Source: Nocardia pseudovaccinii NBRC 100343 | Lineage (GTDB): Bacteria; Actinomycetota; Actinomycetes; Mycobacteriales; Mycobacteriaceae | Length of the DNA stretch: 33,999 nucleotides | Direction: 5' to 3' | NCBI RefSeq assembly: GCF_001613225.1 | Contig: NZ_BDBY01000190.1 | Coordinates: 1-33,999 of the forward strand | In this document: positions 8,259 to 16,382 of the stretch, piece after piece | Numbering within the stretch: position 1 is the first letter of the stretch | Layout of the letters: each line of letters opens with the position of its first letter | The notes under the pieces: generated by a model | The model's input: the letters and a program-made list of their open reading frames with translations, nothing else | The model's database searches: none | What the model was told of the DNA's origin: nothing | Translations under genes and position numbers: made by a program

Positions 8259-8825
8259 TCAGAAGAAGGTCGATAAGTTCTTGGCCTGCAGGATGTTCTG
8301 GTCCAGCAGGATGGTGCGGCGCGCGACCCGCAGTCCGGTCTCGGTGCGGCGCAGGATGTCGATGCGCTGTCCAGCGAAGACGTTCTGCTCGTGTTGAAGG
8401 CGGTTGCGGTAGACCAGGAACGCCGAGCGCACCAGCAAGTCGTCCGAGCCGAAGCCGGTGTGTTCGTCCGGATCTACGTGGTGCACAACGACATTGGTGA
8501 CCAGGTGCCGGGTACGAGACGGTGGGTCCTCGGCCCAGGCCATACCGGAGTCGAAGCGGCGGATGCGCCAGGTGAGACTTTCTTTGGTCTCCTCGTAATA
8601 GGCGGCCTCGCCGCGGGCGGCGATCGATAATGCCTGCTGGCGGCGCAATCGGTTGGTGCGGGTGGGCATCCAGTAGTCGAGGTCGTCGTCGAGCAGCTCC
8701 AGCCAGTCGGTGAAGCGGCCGTCATCGAGTAGTTCGGCCTCGAGGAAGTAGAACTGCTCCACCTCGAAATGGGTGTCTCGATCGGCCCTTGCGCCGACGG
8801 CGGACTGCGCTGTCGTGGTGCTCAC
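8259..8825 (-). CDS. Ring-hydroxylating dioxygenase beta subunit
   Basis: A 188-residue small subunit of the Rieske dioxygenase. The cystatin-like fold is recognisable by the EVEQFYFLEAELLDDGRF start, DDDLDYWMP, the ESLTWRIRRF and SRTRHLVTNVVV blocks and the ARRTILLDQ segment near the end, as in HcaF, BphA2 and XylY-type proteins. It has no catalytic metal; it builds the alpha3-beta3 hexamer. Unusually it is not next to the alpha gene: ferredoxin and reductase genes and a strong hairpin lie between them. It is followed after 17 bases by the hydrolase gene. Confidence 0.92.
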   Translation of the reverse strand: MSTTTAQSAVGARADRDTHFEVEQFYFLEAELLDDGRFTDWLELLDDDLDYWMPTRTNRLRRQQALSIAARGEAAYYEETKESLTWRIRRFDSGMAWAEDPPSRTRHLVTNVVVHHVDPDEHTGFGSDDLLVRSAFLVYRNRLQHEQNVFAGQRIDILRRTETGLRVARRTILLDQNILQAKNLSTFF

Positions 8826-8860
8826 GATGTCATTCCATCCCTTCTATCGGGGGCGCCTAA

Positions 8861-8892
8861 GCGGCTGTGCCGCAGAGCGGCACATCAGCCGC
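8861..8892 (-). promoter_or_regulatory. Strong intra-operon RNA hairpin between reductase and beta-subunit genes
   Basis: On the minus transcript GCGGCTG and TGCCGC pair with their complements around a 3-base loop, giving 13 base pairs broken by one 3-base bulge. It covers the reductase stop codon (8885-8887) and sits 36 bases upstream of the beta-subunit start. It could be a partial terminator, a processing site, or a block to 3' decay. Confidence 0.6.
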
Positions 8893-10093
8893 GCAATAGT
8901 TGGCGCAGGTCGATGCTGGGGTCGGCCAGACGCGCTGTATCGACGGCGATGCGCCGGTCGATGAGGCGTCGGGCGGCGCGCACCGCGGTGGAGTCGTTCA
9001 CTGCGACCGCGCCGACGACGTGGCCGTTTCTCAGGCCGAAAGCGGAGAACTTCGGGGCACCGATGGTTCCGCGCAGCGCGGTGCGTTCGGCGGCGGCCAT
9101 GTCGCCGACCACCTCGACGTGCACGTGATGACGATCGGTCCAAAACCACGGCGCGGTCTCGGCCGGTGGTGGCGTGCCGAGAACGGTCGCGGCGGCCCGC
9201 TGCCCGTCATGCTGGGCGGCTTCCCAGTGCTCGGCTCGGCGGAGCAAGATGCCGTCGTCGCGGACGCGTGCCGGGTCGCCGACCGCGAGCACGGCGGGGT
9301 TGGAGGTGGTCTGGGTGCGGTCGACGATGATGCCGCGGTCGACCTCGAGCCCGGCAGCCTCGGCGAGGGCGGTTTCGGGCACCATACCGACGCCGAGTAC
9401 GACGACGTCGAATTCGCGGGGTTTGTCGGTGGCGGTCAGATGCGCTTCGATGCCGGATGGGGTGTCATGCAGCGATTCCAGCCCCGAGCGCACGGTGACG
9501 ACACCGCGCAGGGCGTGTAGACCGTGCAGCCACGCGGCGATTTCGGCGCCGACGGCATGCGCCAACGGCGGCCGCACCGGGTCCACCAACACCACCTCAC
9601 AGTCGAGATCGACAGCGGTGGAAGCGACTTCGGCCCCGATCAGCCCGGCGCCGACCACCAACAGCCGAGCGCCGGGTTGCAGTGCGGCTCGCAGTTTTTC
9701 GGCATCGGTCGCGGTGCGTAGCACATGCACGTCTTGGCTGCCCGGAATCGGTGGCCGAGCGGCACGACCGCCGGTAGCCAGCACCACGCAATCGGCGGGA
9801 AGCGCTGTGCCCTCGAATAACTCGACCTCTCCCGTGCTGGGTCGCACGGCGGTGACCCTGGTGTTCGTTATGAGTCGGATCTTGTGCTCGTCGTACCACT
9901 GCGGGGGCTGCAGCGCGATATCGGCGAGCTGCTTCGTACCGGCCAGGAACTCCTTGGACAATGGTGGCCGGTCGTAGGGGAATTCACCGGCGTCCACAAG
10001 CGTGATGTCACCGACGAAACCACCGGAGCGCAGTGCTGCGGCGGTGCCGACACCCGCGATGCCACCGCCGACGATGACGACATTGTCGATCAT
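8885..10093 (-). CDS. Dioxygenase ferredoxin reductase (FAD/NADH)
   Basis: A 402-residue flavoprotein that passes electrons from NADH to the Rieske ferredoxin. It has the FAD loop VVIVGGGIAGVG near residue 5, the NADH loop VVGAGLIGAE in the middle, the FAD pattern VLAVGD, and the conserved EHWEAAQHDGQRAA block of the BphA4/HcaD family. Start ATG 10093 overlaps the ferredoxin stop (ATGA). The frame extends eight residues further but that gives an N-terminus unlike the family. Third gene of the minus operon; its last codons form part of a strong hairpin. Confidence 0.93.
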   Translation of the reverse strand: MIDNVVIVGGGIAGVGTAAALRSGGFVGDITLVDAGEFPYDRPPLSKEFLAGTKQLADIALQPPQWYDEHKIRLITNTRVTAVRPSTGEVELFEGTALPADCVVLATGGRAARPPIPGSQDVHVLRTATDAEKLRAALQPGARLLVVGAGLIGAEVASTAVDLDCEVVLVDPVRPPLAHAVGAEIAAWLHGLHALRGVVTVRSGLESLHDTPSGIEAHLTATDKPREFDVVVLGVGMVPETALAEAAGLEVDRGIIVDRTQTTSNPAVLAVGDPARVRDDGILLRRAEHWEAAQHDGQRAAATVLGTPPPAETAPWFWTDRHHVHVEVVGDMAAAERTALRGTIGAPKFSAFGLRNGHVVGAVAVNDSTAVRAARRLIDRRIAVDTARLADPSIDLRQLLRG

Positions 10094-10428
10094 GGTGCCT
10101 CGTTCGGGAACAGCCACACTTCGCTGCTACGCACCTCGACCCTGTGCGGGCGGACGGCCTGGGTGGCGGGAAGACACTGCGCCTCACCACTTTTCAGGCA
10201 GAACTTGCTGGCATGCATGGGGCATTCGACATATCCGGCCTCGACCCAGCCCTCGGCCAGTGAGGCCACCTCATGGCTACAGGTGTCGTCGAGGGCGTAG
10301 ACGCTGCCATCATCATCGCGTAGCAGCGCGATATCGTCATCGGTGCCGGTAATGGTCTTGTCTATCGCAATACCCTCGCCGATCGGGATGTCATCGAGGA
10401 CGGCCACCCGAATTCCGGTGCTGCTCAT
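10090..10428 (-). CDS. Rieske-type ferredoxin of the dioxygenase system
   Basis: A 112-residue [2Fe-2S] electron carrier between reductase and oxygenase. The cluster ligands are C50 and H52 (CSH) and C69 and H72 (CPMH). The length is typical of HcaC and BphA3. Both junctions are ATGA overlaps: the start at 10428 lies in the alpha-subunit stop, and its own stop lies in the reductase start. Together with alpha, beta and reductase it completes a three-component (class IIB/III-like) system. Confidence 0.94.
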   Translation of the reverse strand: MSSTGIRVAVLDDIPIGEGIAIDKTITGTDDDIALLRDDDGSVYALDDTCSHEVASLAEGWVEAGYVECPMHASKFCLKSGEAQCLPATQAVRPHRVEVRSSEVWLFPNEAP

Positions 10429-11780
10429 AGTGTTTCCTTCTCGTGCCAGGCTGGGGTGTTCATCAGGTCGCGCCAGCGGCCGTAGAACGCGCGTCCGGCG
10501 GCATCGCTGTAGAGCTCGCTGGTCGTGCCGGGGTGGCGGCCGTCCTCGCGCTCGGAACCCAGCCCCATTTGGTAGTTGAGCGGCACTCGGTTGGTGATGA
10601 AGCCGTGCGAGATCGCTTGCACTTCGCTCCAGTTCTCGCCGTCGTCCTGTTCGAAGATGCCGCTGGGCCCGAAGGTTCGCAGGTTGTAAAGCCGTTGTGC
10701 CTCACGGACTTCCGGTGGCATGGACTTGTCGAGGACGGTCCACGACCACACCTCCATACAATCGGGGCCCTTGGGATGCCACACCCGGATGGTGCCGATG
10801 ACCGGCAGGTAGGAGAAGTTCGGGAAGACGGTGGCGTGACCGTCGGTCAGCGGACCCTCCACCCGGGCATCGCCGAGGCGCTCACGCAGAGCCGCGTAGT
10901 CGGTCCACTCGTGCACCTTCTGCGCGTTGAACCGGTTCTTGGGATGCACCGGGAAACCGTGCCCGTGCCCGTTCGGGTCGACGTACTGGCGGCCCGCGCG
11001 ATGCACGATCTCGCTTTTCGGGTTCTTCGTGGGCGAGAGCACCATCAGCGCTGAGGCGTGGCTCATGTTGACGTGGTACCAGTCGGTGACGAACTGCTCA
11101 GCCGCCAACTTCCAGTTGCCCTCCAGCACCCACTTGTGCACCCCGCCAGCTACCACGGTGCCCTCGTCGTCGTGATCGAGCATCGCGTCCATGTACCAGG
11201 CCATATCGCCCAGATAGTCACGCAGAGTCACCGGGTGCGGGTTCCAGGTGCCGAAGATCAGGCCGCGATAGGACTGCACGTGCGGGACCTCGACCAGGCC
11301 CCAGTCGCCGGTGTCGAACGAGTCCGGATATCCGTCCCGATTCGGAATGGAAACCAGTTTGCCGTCGAGGTCGTAGGCCCAGCCGTGGTAGGTGCAGGTG
11401 AAGTTGCGGGTGGCACCGGAGTCCGCGCGGCATACCCGGGCGCCGCGGTGGCGGCAGGAGTTGAGGTAGGCGCGGATGCGGCGCTGCTTGTCCATCGTGA
11501 CGATGACCGGGTCCTCACCCATATAGGTGGTGAAGAAATCGCCCGGCTTGTGGAACTGGTCGGTGTGCGCGAGAAACAACCAGCTCGGCGCGAACACCCG
11601 GCGCAGCTCCTGCCGATACAGCCCTTCGTCGGTGAAGATGGCCCGGTCCAGCAGGCCGCCGTCGCTGTCGACCAGCCCCGAGACATCGATATTGCGAGCC
11701 AGCTCGGCCGGACGCCGCAGCGCACCACACGGAGTGGAGCACGCGGCTTCACGGCCGGTGGCGGATTCGATGGAGGTCAT
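10425..11780 (-). CDS. Ring-hydroxylating dioxygenase alpha subunit (Rieske oxygenase)
   Basis: The 451-residue catalytic subunit, which inserts O2 into an aromatic ring to give a cis-dihydrodiol. The Rieske cluster ligands are C109, H111, C129 and H132 (CRHRG and CTYHGW). The mononuclear iron site is DWYHVNMSH, with D233 as bridging acid and H236, H241 as ligands. ATG 11780 gives a normal length; the frame runs upstream to 12002 only as a shadow of the divergent MDR gene. It is first in the minus operon, divergent from the ring-cleavage operon across about 100 bases holding a palindrome. The substrate is inferred from the MhpB-type enzyme opposite: 3-phenylpropionate, cinnamate or a close analogue. 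Confidence 0.94.
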   Translation of the reverse strand: MTSIESATGREAACSTPCGALRRPAELARNIDVSGLVDSDGGLLDRAIFTDEGLYRQELRRVFAPSWLFLAHTDQFHKPGDFFTTYMGEDPVIVTMDKQRRIRAYLNSCRHRGARVCRADSGATRNFTCTYHGWAYDLDGKLVSIPNRDGYPDSFDTGDWGLVEVPHVQSYRGLIFGTWNPHPVTLRDYLGDMAWYMDAMLDHDDEGTVVAGGVHKWVLEGNWKLAAEQFVTDWYHVNMSHASALMVLSPTKNPKSEIVHRAGRQYVDPNGHGHGFPVHPKNRFNAQKVHEWTDYAALRERLGDARVEGPLTDGHATVFPNFSYLPVIGTIRVWHPKGPDCMEVWSWTVLDKSMPPEVREAQRLYNLRTFGPSGIFEQDDGENWSEVQAISHGFITNRVPLNYQMGLGSEREDGRHPGTTSELYSDAAGRAFYGRWRDLMNTPAWHEKETL

Positions 11781-11821
11781 GCCACCAGGGAACCGGTCCA
11801 CCGGCAGTGGTATCCACCGAA

Positions 11822-11840
11822 CGTGCCGTACAACGGCACG
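11822..11840. promoter_or_regulatory. Palindromic operator candidate in the divergent catabolic promoter
   Basis: CGTGCCG-TACAA-CGGCACG is a perfect 7-bp inverted repeat midway between the starts of the two catabolic operons (11780 minus, 11882 plus). One bound regulator could control both. It differs from the palindrome near the IclR gene, so it may belong to another regulator. Confidence 0.55.
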
Positions 11841-11881
11841 CGGGCTGGTGGCAGGTCGCGGACCCACGCGACTGTGAGGAC

Positions 11882-12871
11882 ATGCTTGCTGCACAGGCCG
11901 TCTCACAGAGCGCCGCCGACCCACTATCGGGTCTGGTGCTGCACGATATTCCCCTCCCACAGCCACGCCCCGGATGGTCGCGGGTACGGGTGGTGGCCTC
12001 ATCGCTGAATATGCACGACTTGTGGACCTTGCGTGGCGTCGGACATCCGGCCGAACAGCTGCCGATCGTGCTCGGCTGCGACGCCGCAGGCTACGACGAA
12101 CATGGAAACGCTGTGATCGTGCACCCAGTGATCGCCGATCCCGATGCCGGTGGTGGCGACGAAACCCTGGATCCGAACCGTGCGTTGATGTCGGAAAAAT
12201 ACGACGGCACCTTCGCGGAATATCTGTGCGTCCCGACCCGAAATCTGGTGCCCAAACCGGGCTGGCTGTCCTTCGACGAGGCTGCCTGCCTGCCGGTCGC
12301 CTGGACCACCGCCTACCGAATGTTGTTCACCCAAGCCGGAGTACGCGCCGGTGACCGGGTGCTCGTGCAGGGTGCGGGCGGTGGCGTCGCATCGGCCGCG
12401 ATCACCCTCGCGGCAGCGGCCGGTGCGGTCGTATACGCGACCAGTCGTAGCGAGGACAAGCGCGCCCAAGCGCTCACCTGGGGTGCTCGCGCCGCACTGC
12501 CCACCGGTGCTCGGCTGCCCGAACGCGTCGATGTCGTGATCGAAACCGTAGGCGAAGCCACCTGGTCGCATTCGCTGAAATCGCTGCGCCCGGGCGGCAC
12601 CGTCGTCGTGGCCGGTGCCACCAGCGGAATGAATCCGCCAGCCGATCTCGGGCGGGTCTTCTATATGCAGCAACGCATCCTGGGCTCTACCGGATGCACC
12701 CGCGCCGAACTCGTCGCGATGCTACGCATGATGGAAGCAACCGGCGTGCGTCCGGTCATCGATAGAGTTTTGCCGCTCAACGATATTCACAAAGCATTCC
12801 AGCTCATGATCGACGGTGCGCTCACCGGCAAACTCGTCATCAATCCACCGAACACTGAGGAACGCTCGTGA
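11882..12871 (+). CDS. Medium-chain dehydrogenase/reductase, quinone-oxidoreductase type
   Basis: A 329-residue NAD(P)H-dependent oxidoreductase. A GroES-like domain contains SSLNMHDLWTLRG and LGCDAAG; the Rossmann part starts LVQGAGGGVASAA near residue 163 and holds SRSEDK at the end of its second strand. The four-cysteine structural zinc loop of alcohol dehydrogenases is missing, so it is likely a zinc-free quinone or enoyl reductase. The frame continues upstream to 11807 but ATG 11882 gives the expected length; its GAGGA is rather close. It heads the plus operon, overlapping mhpB by GTGA. It could reduce an unsaturated side chain or a quinone formed from the catechol; that role is inferred. 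Confidence 0.85.
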   Translation: MLAAQAVSQSAADPLSGLVLHDIPLPQPRPGWSRVRVVASSLNMHDLWTLRGVGHPAEQLPIVLGCDAAGYDEHGNAVIVHPVIADPDAGGGDETLDPNRALMSEKYDGTFAEYLCVPTRNLVPKPGWLSFDEAACLPVAWTTAYRMLFTQAGVRAGDRVLVQGAGGGVASAAITLAAAAGAVVYATSRSEDKRAQALTWGARAALPTGARLPERVDVVIETVGEATWSHSLKSLRPGGTVVVAGATSGMNPPADLGRVFYMQQRILGSTGCTRAELVAMLRMMEATGVRPVIDRVLPLNDIHKAFQLMIDGALTGKLVINPPNTEERS

Positions 12872-13806
12872 CCGCAGCAGCCGTTGGTCTGTCCCATTCA
12901 CCCTTGATCGGCAAGAACGATCCCGAACCGGATGTGCTGGCGCGTGTCGATCAGGCAGTCGAGACCGCACGAGAATTCATCCGTGATTTCGACCCCGAAC
13001 TGGTGGTGCTGTACGCGCCGGATCACTACAACGGCTTCTTCTATAAGGAAATGCCGCCGTTCTGCCTGGCCACCGAGGCACATGCGGTAGGTGACTTCGG
13101 CACCACCGCGGGGCAGCTGTCAGTCGACTCGGGTGCTGCGACGCTGCTCGCACGGGGTGTGCTCGACCGCGGTGTCGATCTCACCATCTCCTCGCGAATG
13201 CTGGTCGACCACGGCTTCGCGCAGCCGCTCGAGGTGCTCTTCGGTGGTATCGATCGGGTACCGGTGGTTCCGGTGTTCGTCAATGGTGTCGCCACCCCGC
13301 TCGGGCCGGTGAGTCGGATCCGGGCGCTGGGTACCGCGGTCGGACAAGCCGTCGGCGAATTGGGCCGCCGGGTGCTGTATTTGGCCTCGGGTGGTCTGTC
13401 GCATGACCCGCCGGTCCCGGTGCTGCAGGGCGCACCACCCCGGGTAGCCGAAGCGCTGATCGAAGGACATCCACCCACACCTGAGCAGCGCGCCAGAGGG
13501 GAGGCGCGGGTCGTGCAGGCCGGACGAGACTACGTCGCTGGATCGAGCACGATGGTTCCGATCAATCCCAGCTGGGACAACAGCCTGCTCGATCTCCTCG
13601 CGAAGGGTGAACTCGCACAATTCGATTCGTGGACCGCCGAAGACATGACCCGGGAAGGTGGTGGCTCAGCCCACGAGGTGCGGACCTGGATCGCCGCATA
13701 TGCTTCGCTGGCCGCGGGTGGCGGCTACGAGATGAATTACCGGTACTACGAAGCGATTCCGGCCTGGATCGCCGGATTCTCTGTCACGACAGCGCGACGC
13801 CGATGA
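12868..13806 (+). CDS. mhpB: 3-(2,3-Dihydroxyphenyl)propionate 1,2-dioxygenase (class III extradiol)
   Basis: A 312-residue Fe(II) extradiol dioxygenase that opens the ring of 2,3-dihydroxyphenylpropionate or 2,3-dihydroxycinnamate. The two catalytic histidines fall at H115 (VDHGFAQP) and H179 (GGLSHDPP), the same numbering I recall for E. coli MhpB. GLSHSPL at the N-terminus and YEAIPAWIAGF near the end are also family features. GTG 12868 overlaps the MDR stop. This enzyme is the best clue to the pathway substrate, since the class is selective for catechols with a three-carbon acid chain. The next gene starts at 13803 in an ATGA overlap. Confidence 0.94.
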   Translation: MTAAAVGLSHSPLIGKNDPEPDVLARVDQAVETAREFIRDFDPELVVLYAPDHYNGFFYKEMPPFCLATEAHAVGDFGTTAGQLSVDSGAATLLARGVLDRGVDLTISSRMLVDHGFAQPLEVLFGGIDRVPVVPVFVNGVATPLGPVSRIRALGTAVGQAVGELGRRVLYLASGGLSHDPPVPVLQGAPPRVAEALIEGHPPTPEQRARGEARVVQAGRDYVAGSSTMVPINPSWDNSLLDLLAKGELAQFDSWTAEDMTREGGGSAHEVRTWIAAYASLAAGGGYEMNYRYYEAIPAWIAGFSVTTARRR

Positions 13807-14591
13807 GGTATCCGTACTATACCGACAACAGCCTGGTCGGCGCTCCAGTGGTGGTGTTCATCGGTTCACTCGGCACGACGCTGTCGATGTGGGATCCGCA
13901 GTTGTGGGCCTTCGCCCCTGCTTACCGGACCATCGCCGTCGATCTGCCGGGCCACGGCGGCACCCCGGTCCCCGAGCAAGAGTGCACAGTGTCGGGGTTT
14001 GCCGCCGCGGTGGTGCGGCTGCTGGATGCCCTCGGTGTGGACGAATTCGCTGTGGTCGGCCTGAGTTTCGGTGGTGCGGTCACGCAGGTGCTCGCCACGA
14101 CCTACGCCGATCGGGTCACCTCGGTCGTGATCGCCTGTGCGGCACCGAGATACGACTCCGATTTCTGGCAGGCCCGCTCCCGGGTCGTTCGGACGCATGG
14201 GTTGTCGGAGATCGTGCGACTCACCGCGGCGCGTCGCTTCGCACCCGGGTTCGCCGAGCGGGAACCCGACACCTACGCCACGTCGCTGCTGATGTTGTCG
14301 ACGATGAGCCCGGACGGGTATGCCGCCTGCTGTGACGCCCTGGCCACTCACGATGCCGAGTCATTGCTACTCAACATCACCGCGCCGACACTCATCCTCG
14401 CCGGCGAACAGGACCAGGTCACACCGCCGTCACTGGCGCGGGAGATGGCACTGGCCATTCCAGGCTCGACGTTCCGGTCGATTGCCGAATGCGGGCATCT
14501 GGCGAACGTGGAGAAACCCGGGCCGTTCAACATGTTGGTCGGCGAACATCTCACGAACCACCTTCGTCCACAAAGACTCTCGAGGACGTGA
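13803..14591 (+). CDS. Alpha/beta hydrolase, 3-oxoadipate enol-lactonase-like
   Basis: A 262-residue alpha/beta hydrolase with nucleophile S88 in GLSFGGAVTQ, acid Asp in AGEQDQVTPP and His in ECGHLANVEKP. The start FIGSLGTTLSMWDPQ and overall length are those of PcaD-type enol-lactonases. No PcaB or PcaC partner is nearby, so a beta-ketoadipate role is unlikely; it may be a second ring-fission-product or lactone hydrolase, or an esterase feeding the pathway. ATG 13803 overlaps the mhpB stop (ATGA); a longer frame to 13629 shadows mhpB. Followed by the hydratase after 7 bases. Confidence 0.85.
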   Translation: MRYPYYTDNSLVGAPVVVFIGSLGTTLSMWDPQLWAFAPAYRTIAVDLPGHGGTPVPEQECTVSGFAAAVVRLLDALGVDEFAVVGLSFGGAVTQVLATTYADRVTSVVIACAAPRYDSDFWQARSRVVRTHGLSEIVRLTAARRFAPGFAEREPDTYATSLLMLSTMSPDGYAACCDALATHDAESLLLNITAPTLILAGEQDQVTPPSLAREMALAIPGSTFRSIAECGHLANVEKPGPFNMLVGEHLTNHLRPQRLSRT

Positions 14592-14598
14592 AACCACC

Positions 14599-15408
14599 AT
14601 GAGCACAACCGAAATCGACGCGAACATCGTCACGCAGGCCGCCGACCTCATCACCGGCGCGTTCCGCACCCAGCAGCCGATCGGACCGGTTCGCGACCTG
14701 CTCGGCGTCGGTGACGTCGCGCGCGCCTACGCTGTACAGGAAGAGCTCACCCGACGCCGTCTCGCGGTCGGTGCGGTGATCGTCGGCCGCAAGATCGGCC
14801 TCACCTCACCCGCTGTGCAACAGCAGCTCGGGGTGGACCAGCCCGACTTCGGGGTGTTGTTCGCCGATATGGACTGCTCCGGCGCAGCCCAGGTTCCGTC
14901 TCGGCGGCTGCTGCAGCCCAAGGCGGAGGCCGAGGTCGCCTTCATCTTGAAGGACGACCTCGCCGACGGTGACCTCGACGACGACCAAATCCGGGCAGCG
15001 ATCGACTACGCCGTCGCCGCACTCGAAATCGTCGACTCCCGAATCGCAAACTGGGACATCACCATCACCGACACGGTCGCCGACAACGCCTCCAGCGGAC
15101 TGTTCGTCCTAGCCGACCAGCGGCTCACCCTCGACGACTTCTGTCCACGCGAGGTCGTGATGCGCATGTACGCCGACGACGAGCTGGTCTCGGAAGGTAC
15201 CGGCGCCGCGTGCCTCGGCGATCCCCTCAACGCCGTGGCATGGCTGGCCCGCACCGCCCGCGACTACGGGGAACCGCTGCGCGCGGGACAGATCATCTTG
15301 TCCGGTGCGCTCGGGCCGATGGTCCCGACACCGCCGGGCACCCGCATCCGCGCCGAGATCGGGCCGCTCGGTTCGGTTTCGGCCACATTCTCCCCGAAGG
15401 AGGGGTGA
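14599..15408 (+). CDS. mhpD: 2-Keto-4-pentenoate hydratase
   Basis: A 269-residue hydratase that adds water to 2-hydroxypenta-2,4-dienoate to give 4-hydroxy-2-oxovalerate. Family features are VGRKIGLTS, QPDFGVLF, PKAEAEVAF, the EIVDSRI block and SGALGPMVP near the C-terminus. The metal-binding Glu residues probably lie in AEAEVAF. ATG 14599 gives the normal length; an upstream frame to 14320 shadows the hydrolase gene. Its TGA overlaps the next ATG at 15408. It forms, with the next two genes, the conserved lower meta-pathway trio. Confidence 0.94.
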   Translation: MSTTEIDANIVTQAADLITGAFRTQQPIGPVRDLLGVGDVARAYAVQEELTRRRLAVGAVIVGRKIGLTSPAVQQQLGVDQPDFGVLFADMDCSGAAQVPSRRLLQPKAEAEVAFILKDDLADGDLDDDQIRAAIDYAVAALEIVDSRIANWDITITDTVADNASSGLFVLADQRLTLDDFCPREVVMRMYADDELVSEGTGAACLGDPLNAVAWLARTARDYGEPLRAGQIILSGALGPMVPTPPGTRIRAEIGPLGSVSATFSPKEG

Positions 15409-16382
15409 TGAGCTCCAGCAAGACCAAGGTCGCCATCATCGGGTCCGGCAATATCGGCACCGACCTGCTGATCAAGGTACTGCGCCTGTCCGGCACCCTG
15501 GAAGTGGGCGCGATGGTCGGCATCGACCCGGACTCCGACGGACTCGCGCGCGCCAAGCGGTTGAAGGTGCCCACCACCCACGAGGGCGTCGACGGACTGA
15601 TCGCGCTGCCGAACTTCGACGACATCGACATCGTTTTCGACGCCACCTCGGCCAAGGCGCATATCGCGAACGCGAAAAAGCTCGCGCCCTACGGCAAGAC
15701 GCTGATCGACCTGACCCCGGCTGCCATCGGGCCGTTCGTGGTGCCGCCGGTCAACCTGGACGAGCACCTGGATGCGGGCGTGGACAACCTGAACATGGTG
15801 ACCTGCGGTGGGCAGGCGACCATTCCGATGGTCGCCGCTGTCTCCGCGGTGACGCCGGTGTACTACGCGGAGATCGTGGCCTCGATCGCCTCGAAGTCGG
15901 CGGGGCCCGGCACGCGTGCGAATATCGATGAGTTCACCGAAACCACCTCGCACGCCATCGAATCGGTCGGTCGCGCCGCGCGTGGCAAGGCGATCATCAT
16001 CCTCAACCCCGCTGATCCGCCGCTGATCATGCGCGACACCGTTTTCTGCCTCATCGGTGACGCCGACCACGCCGCCATCCGCGCTTCGGTCGCGGAAATG
16101 GCCGAGCGGGTCGCGCAGTACGTCCCCGGCTACCGGCTCAAGCAGCAGGTCCAATTCACACCGATCGACTCCGATGAGCCGATACACACCCTCGTACCGG
16201 ACGGTGCGGGGCCGGTGATCACCCGTGTGTCGGTGTTCCTCGAAGTCGAAGGCGCTGCCCACTACCTGCCCGCCTATGCCGGAAATCTCGACATCATGAC
16301 CTCGGCCGCGATGCGCGTCGCGGAATCGATCGCTCAGCGCAAAACCCTTGCCACCCAGACTGTTTCGGAGGCGCTGCGATGA
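15408..16382 (+). CDS. mhpF: Acetaldehyde dehydrogenase (acetylating)
   Basis: A 324-residue CoA- and NAD+-dependent enzyme that turns acetaldehyde into acetyl-CoA. It has the Rossmann loop GSGNIGTD (12-19), catalytic C133 in NMVTCGGQATIP and the NPADPPLIMRDT block of the MhpF/DmpF family. AAGGAGG lies just before the start, and TGATG joins it to mhpD. It normally forms a channelled complex with the aldolase encoded by the next gene, which overlaps by ATGA. Confidence 0.95.
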   Translation: MSSSKTKVAIIGSGNIGTDLLIKVLRLSGTLEVGAMVGIDPDSDGLARAKRLKVPTTHEGVDGLIALPNFDDIDIVFDATSAKAHIANAKKLAPYGKTLIDLTPAAIGPFVVPPVNLDEHLDAGVDNLNMVTCGGQATIPMVAAVSAVTPVYYAEIVASIASKSAGPGTRANIDEFTETTSHAIESVGRAARGKAIIILNPADPPLIMRDTVFCLIGDADHAAIRASVAEMAERVAQYVPGYRLKQQVQFTPIDSDEPIHTLVPDGAGPVITRVSVFLEVEGAAHYLPAYAGNLDIMTSAAMRVAESIAQRKTLATQTVSEALR

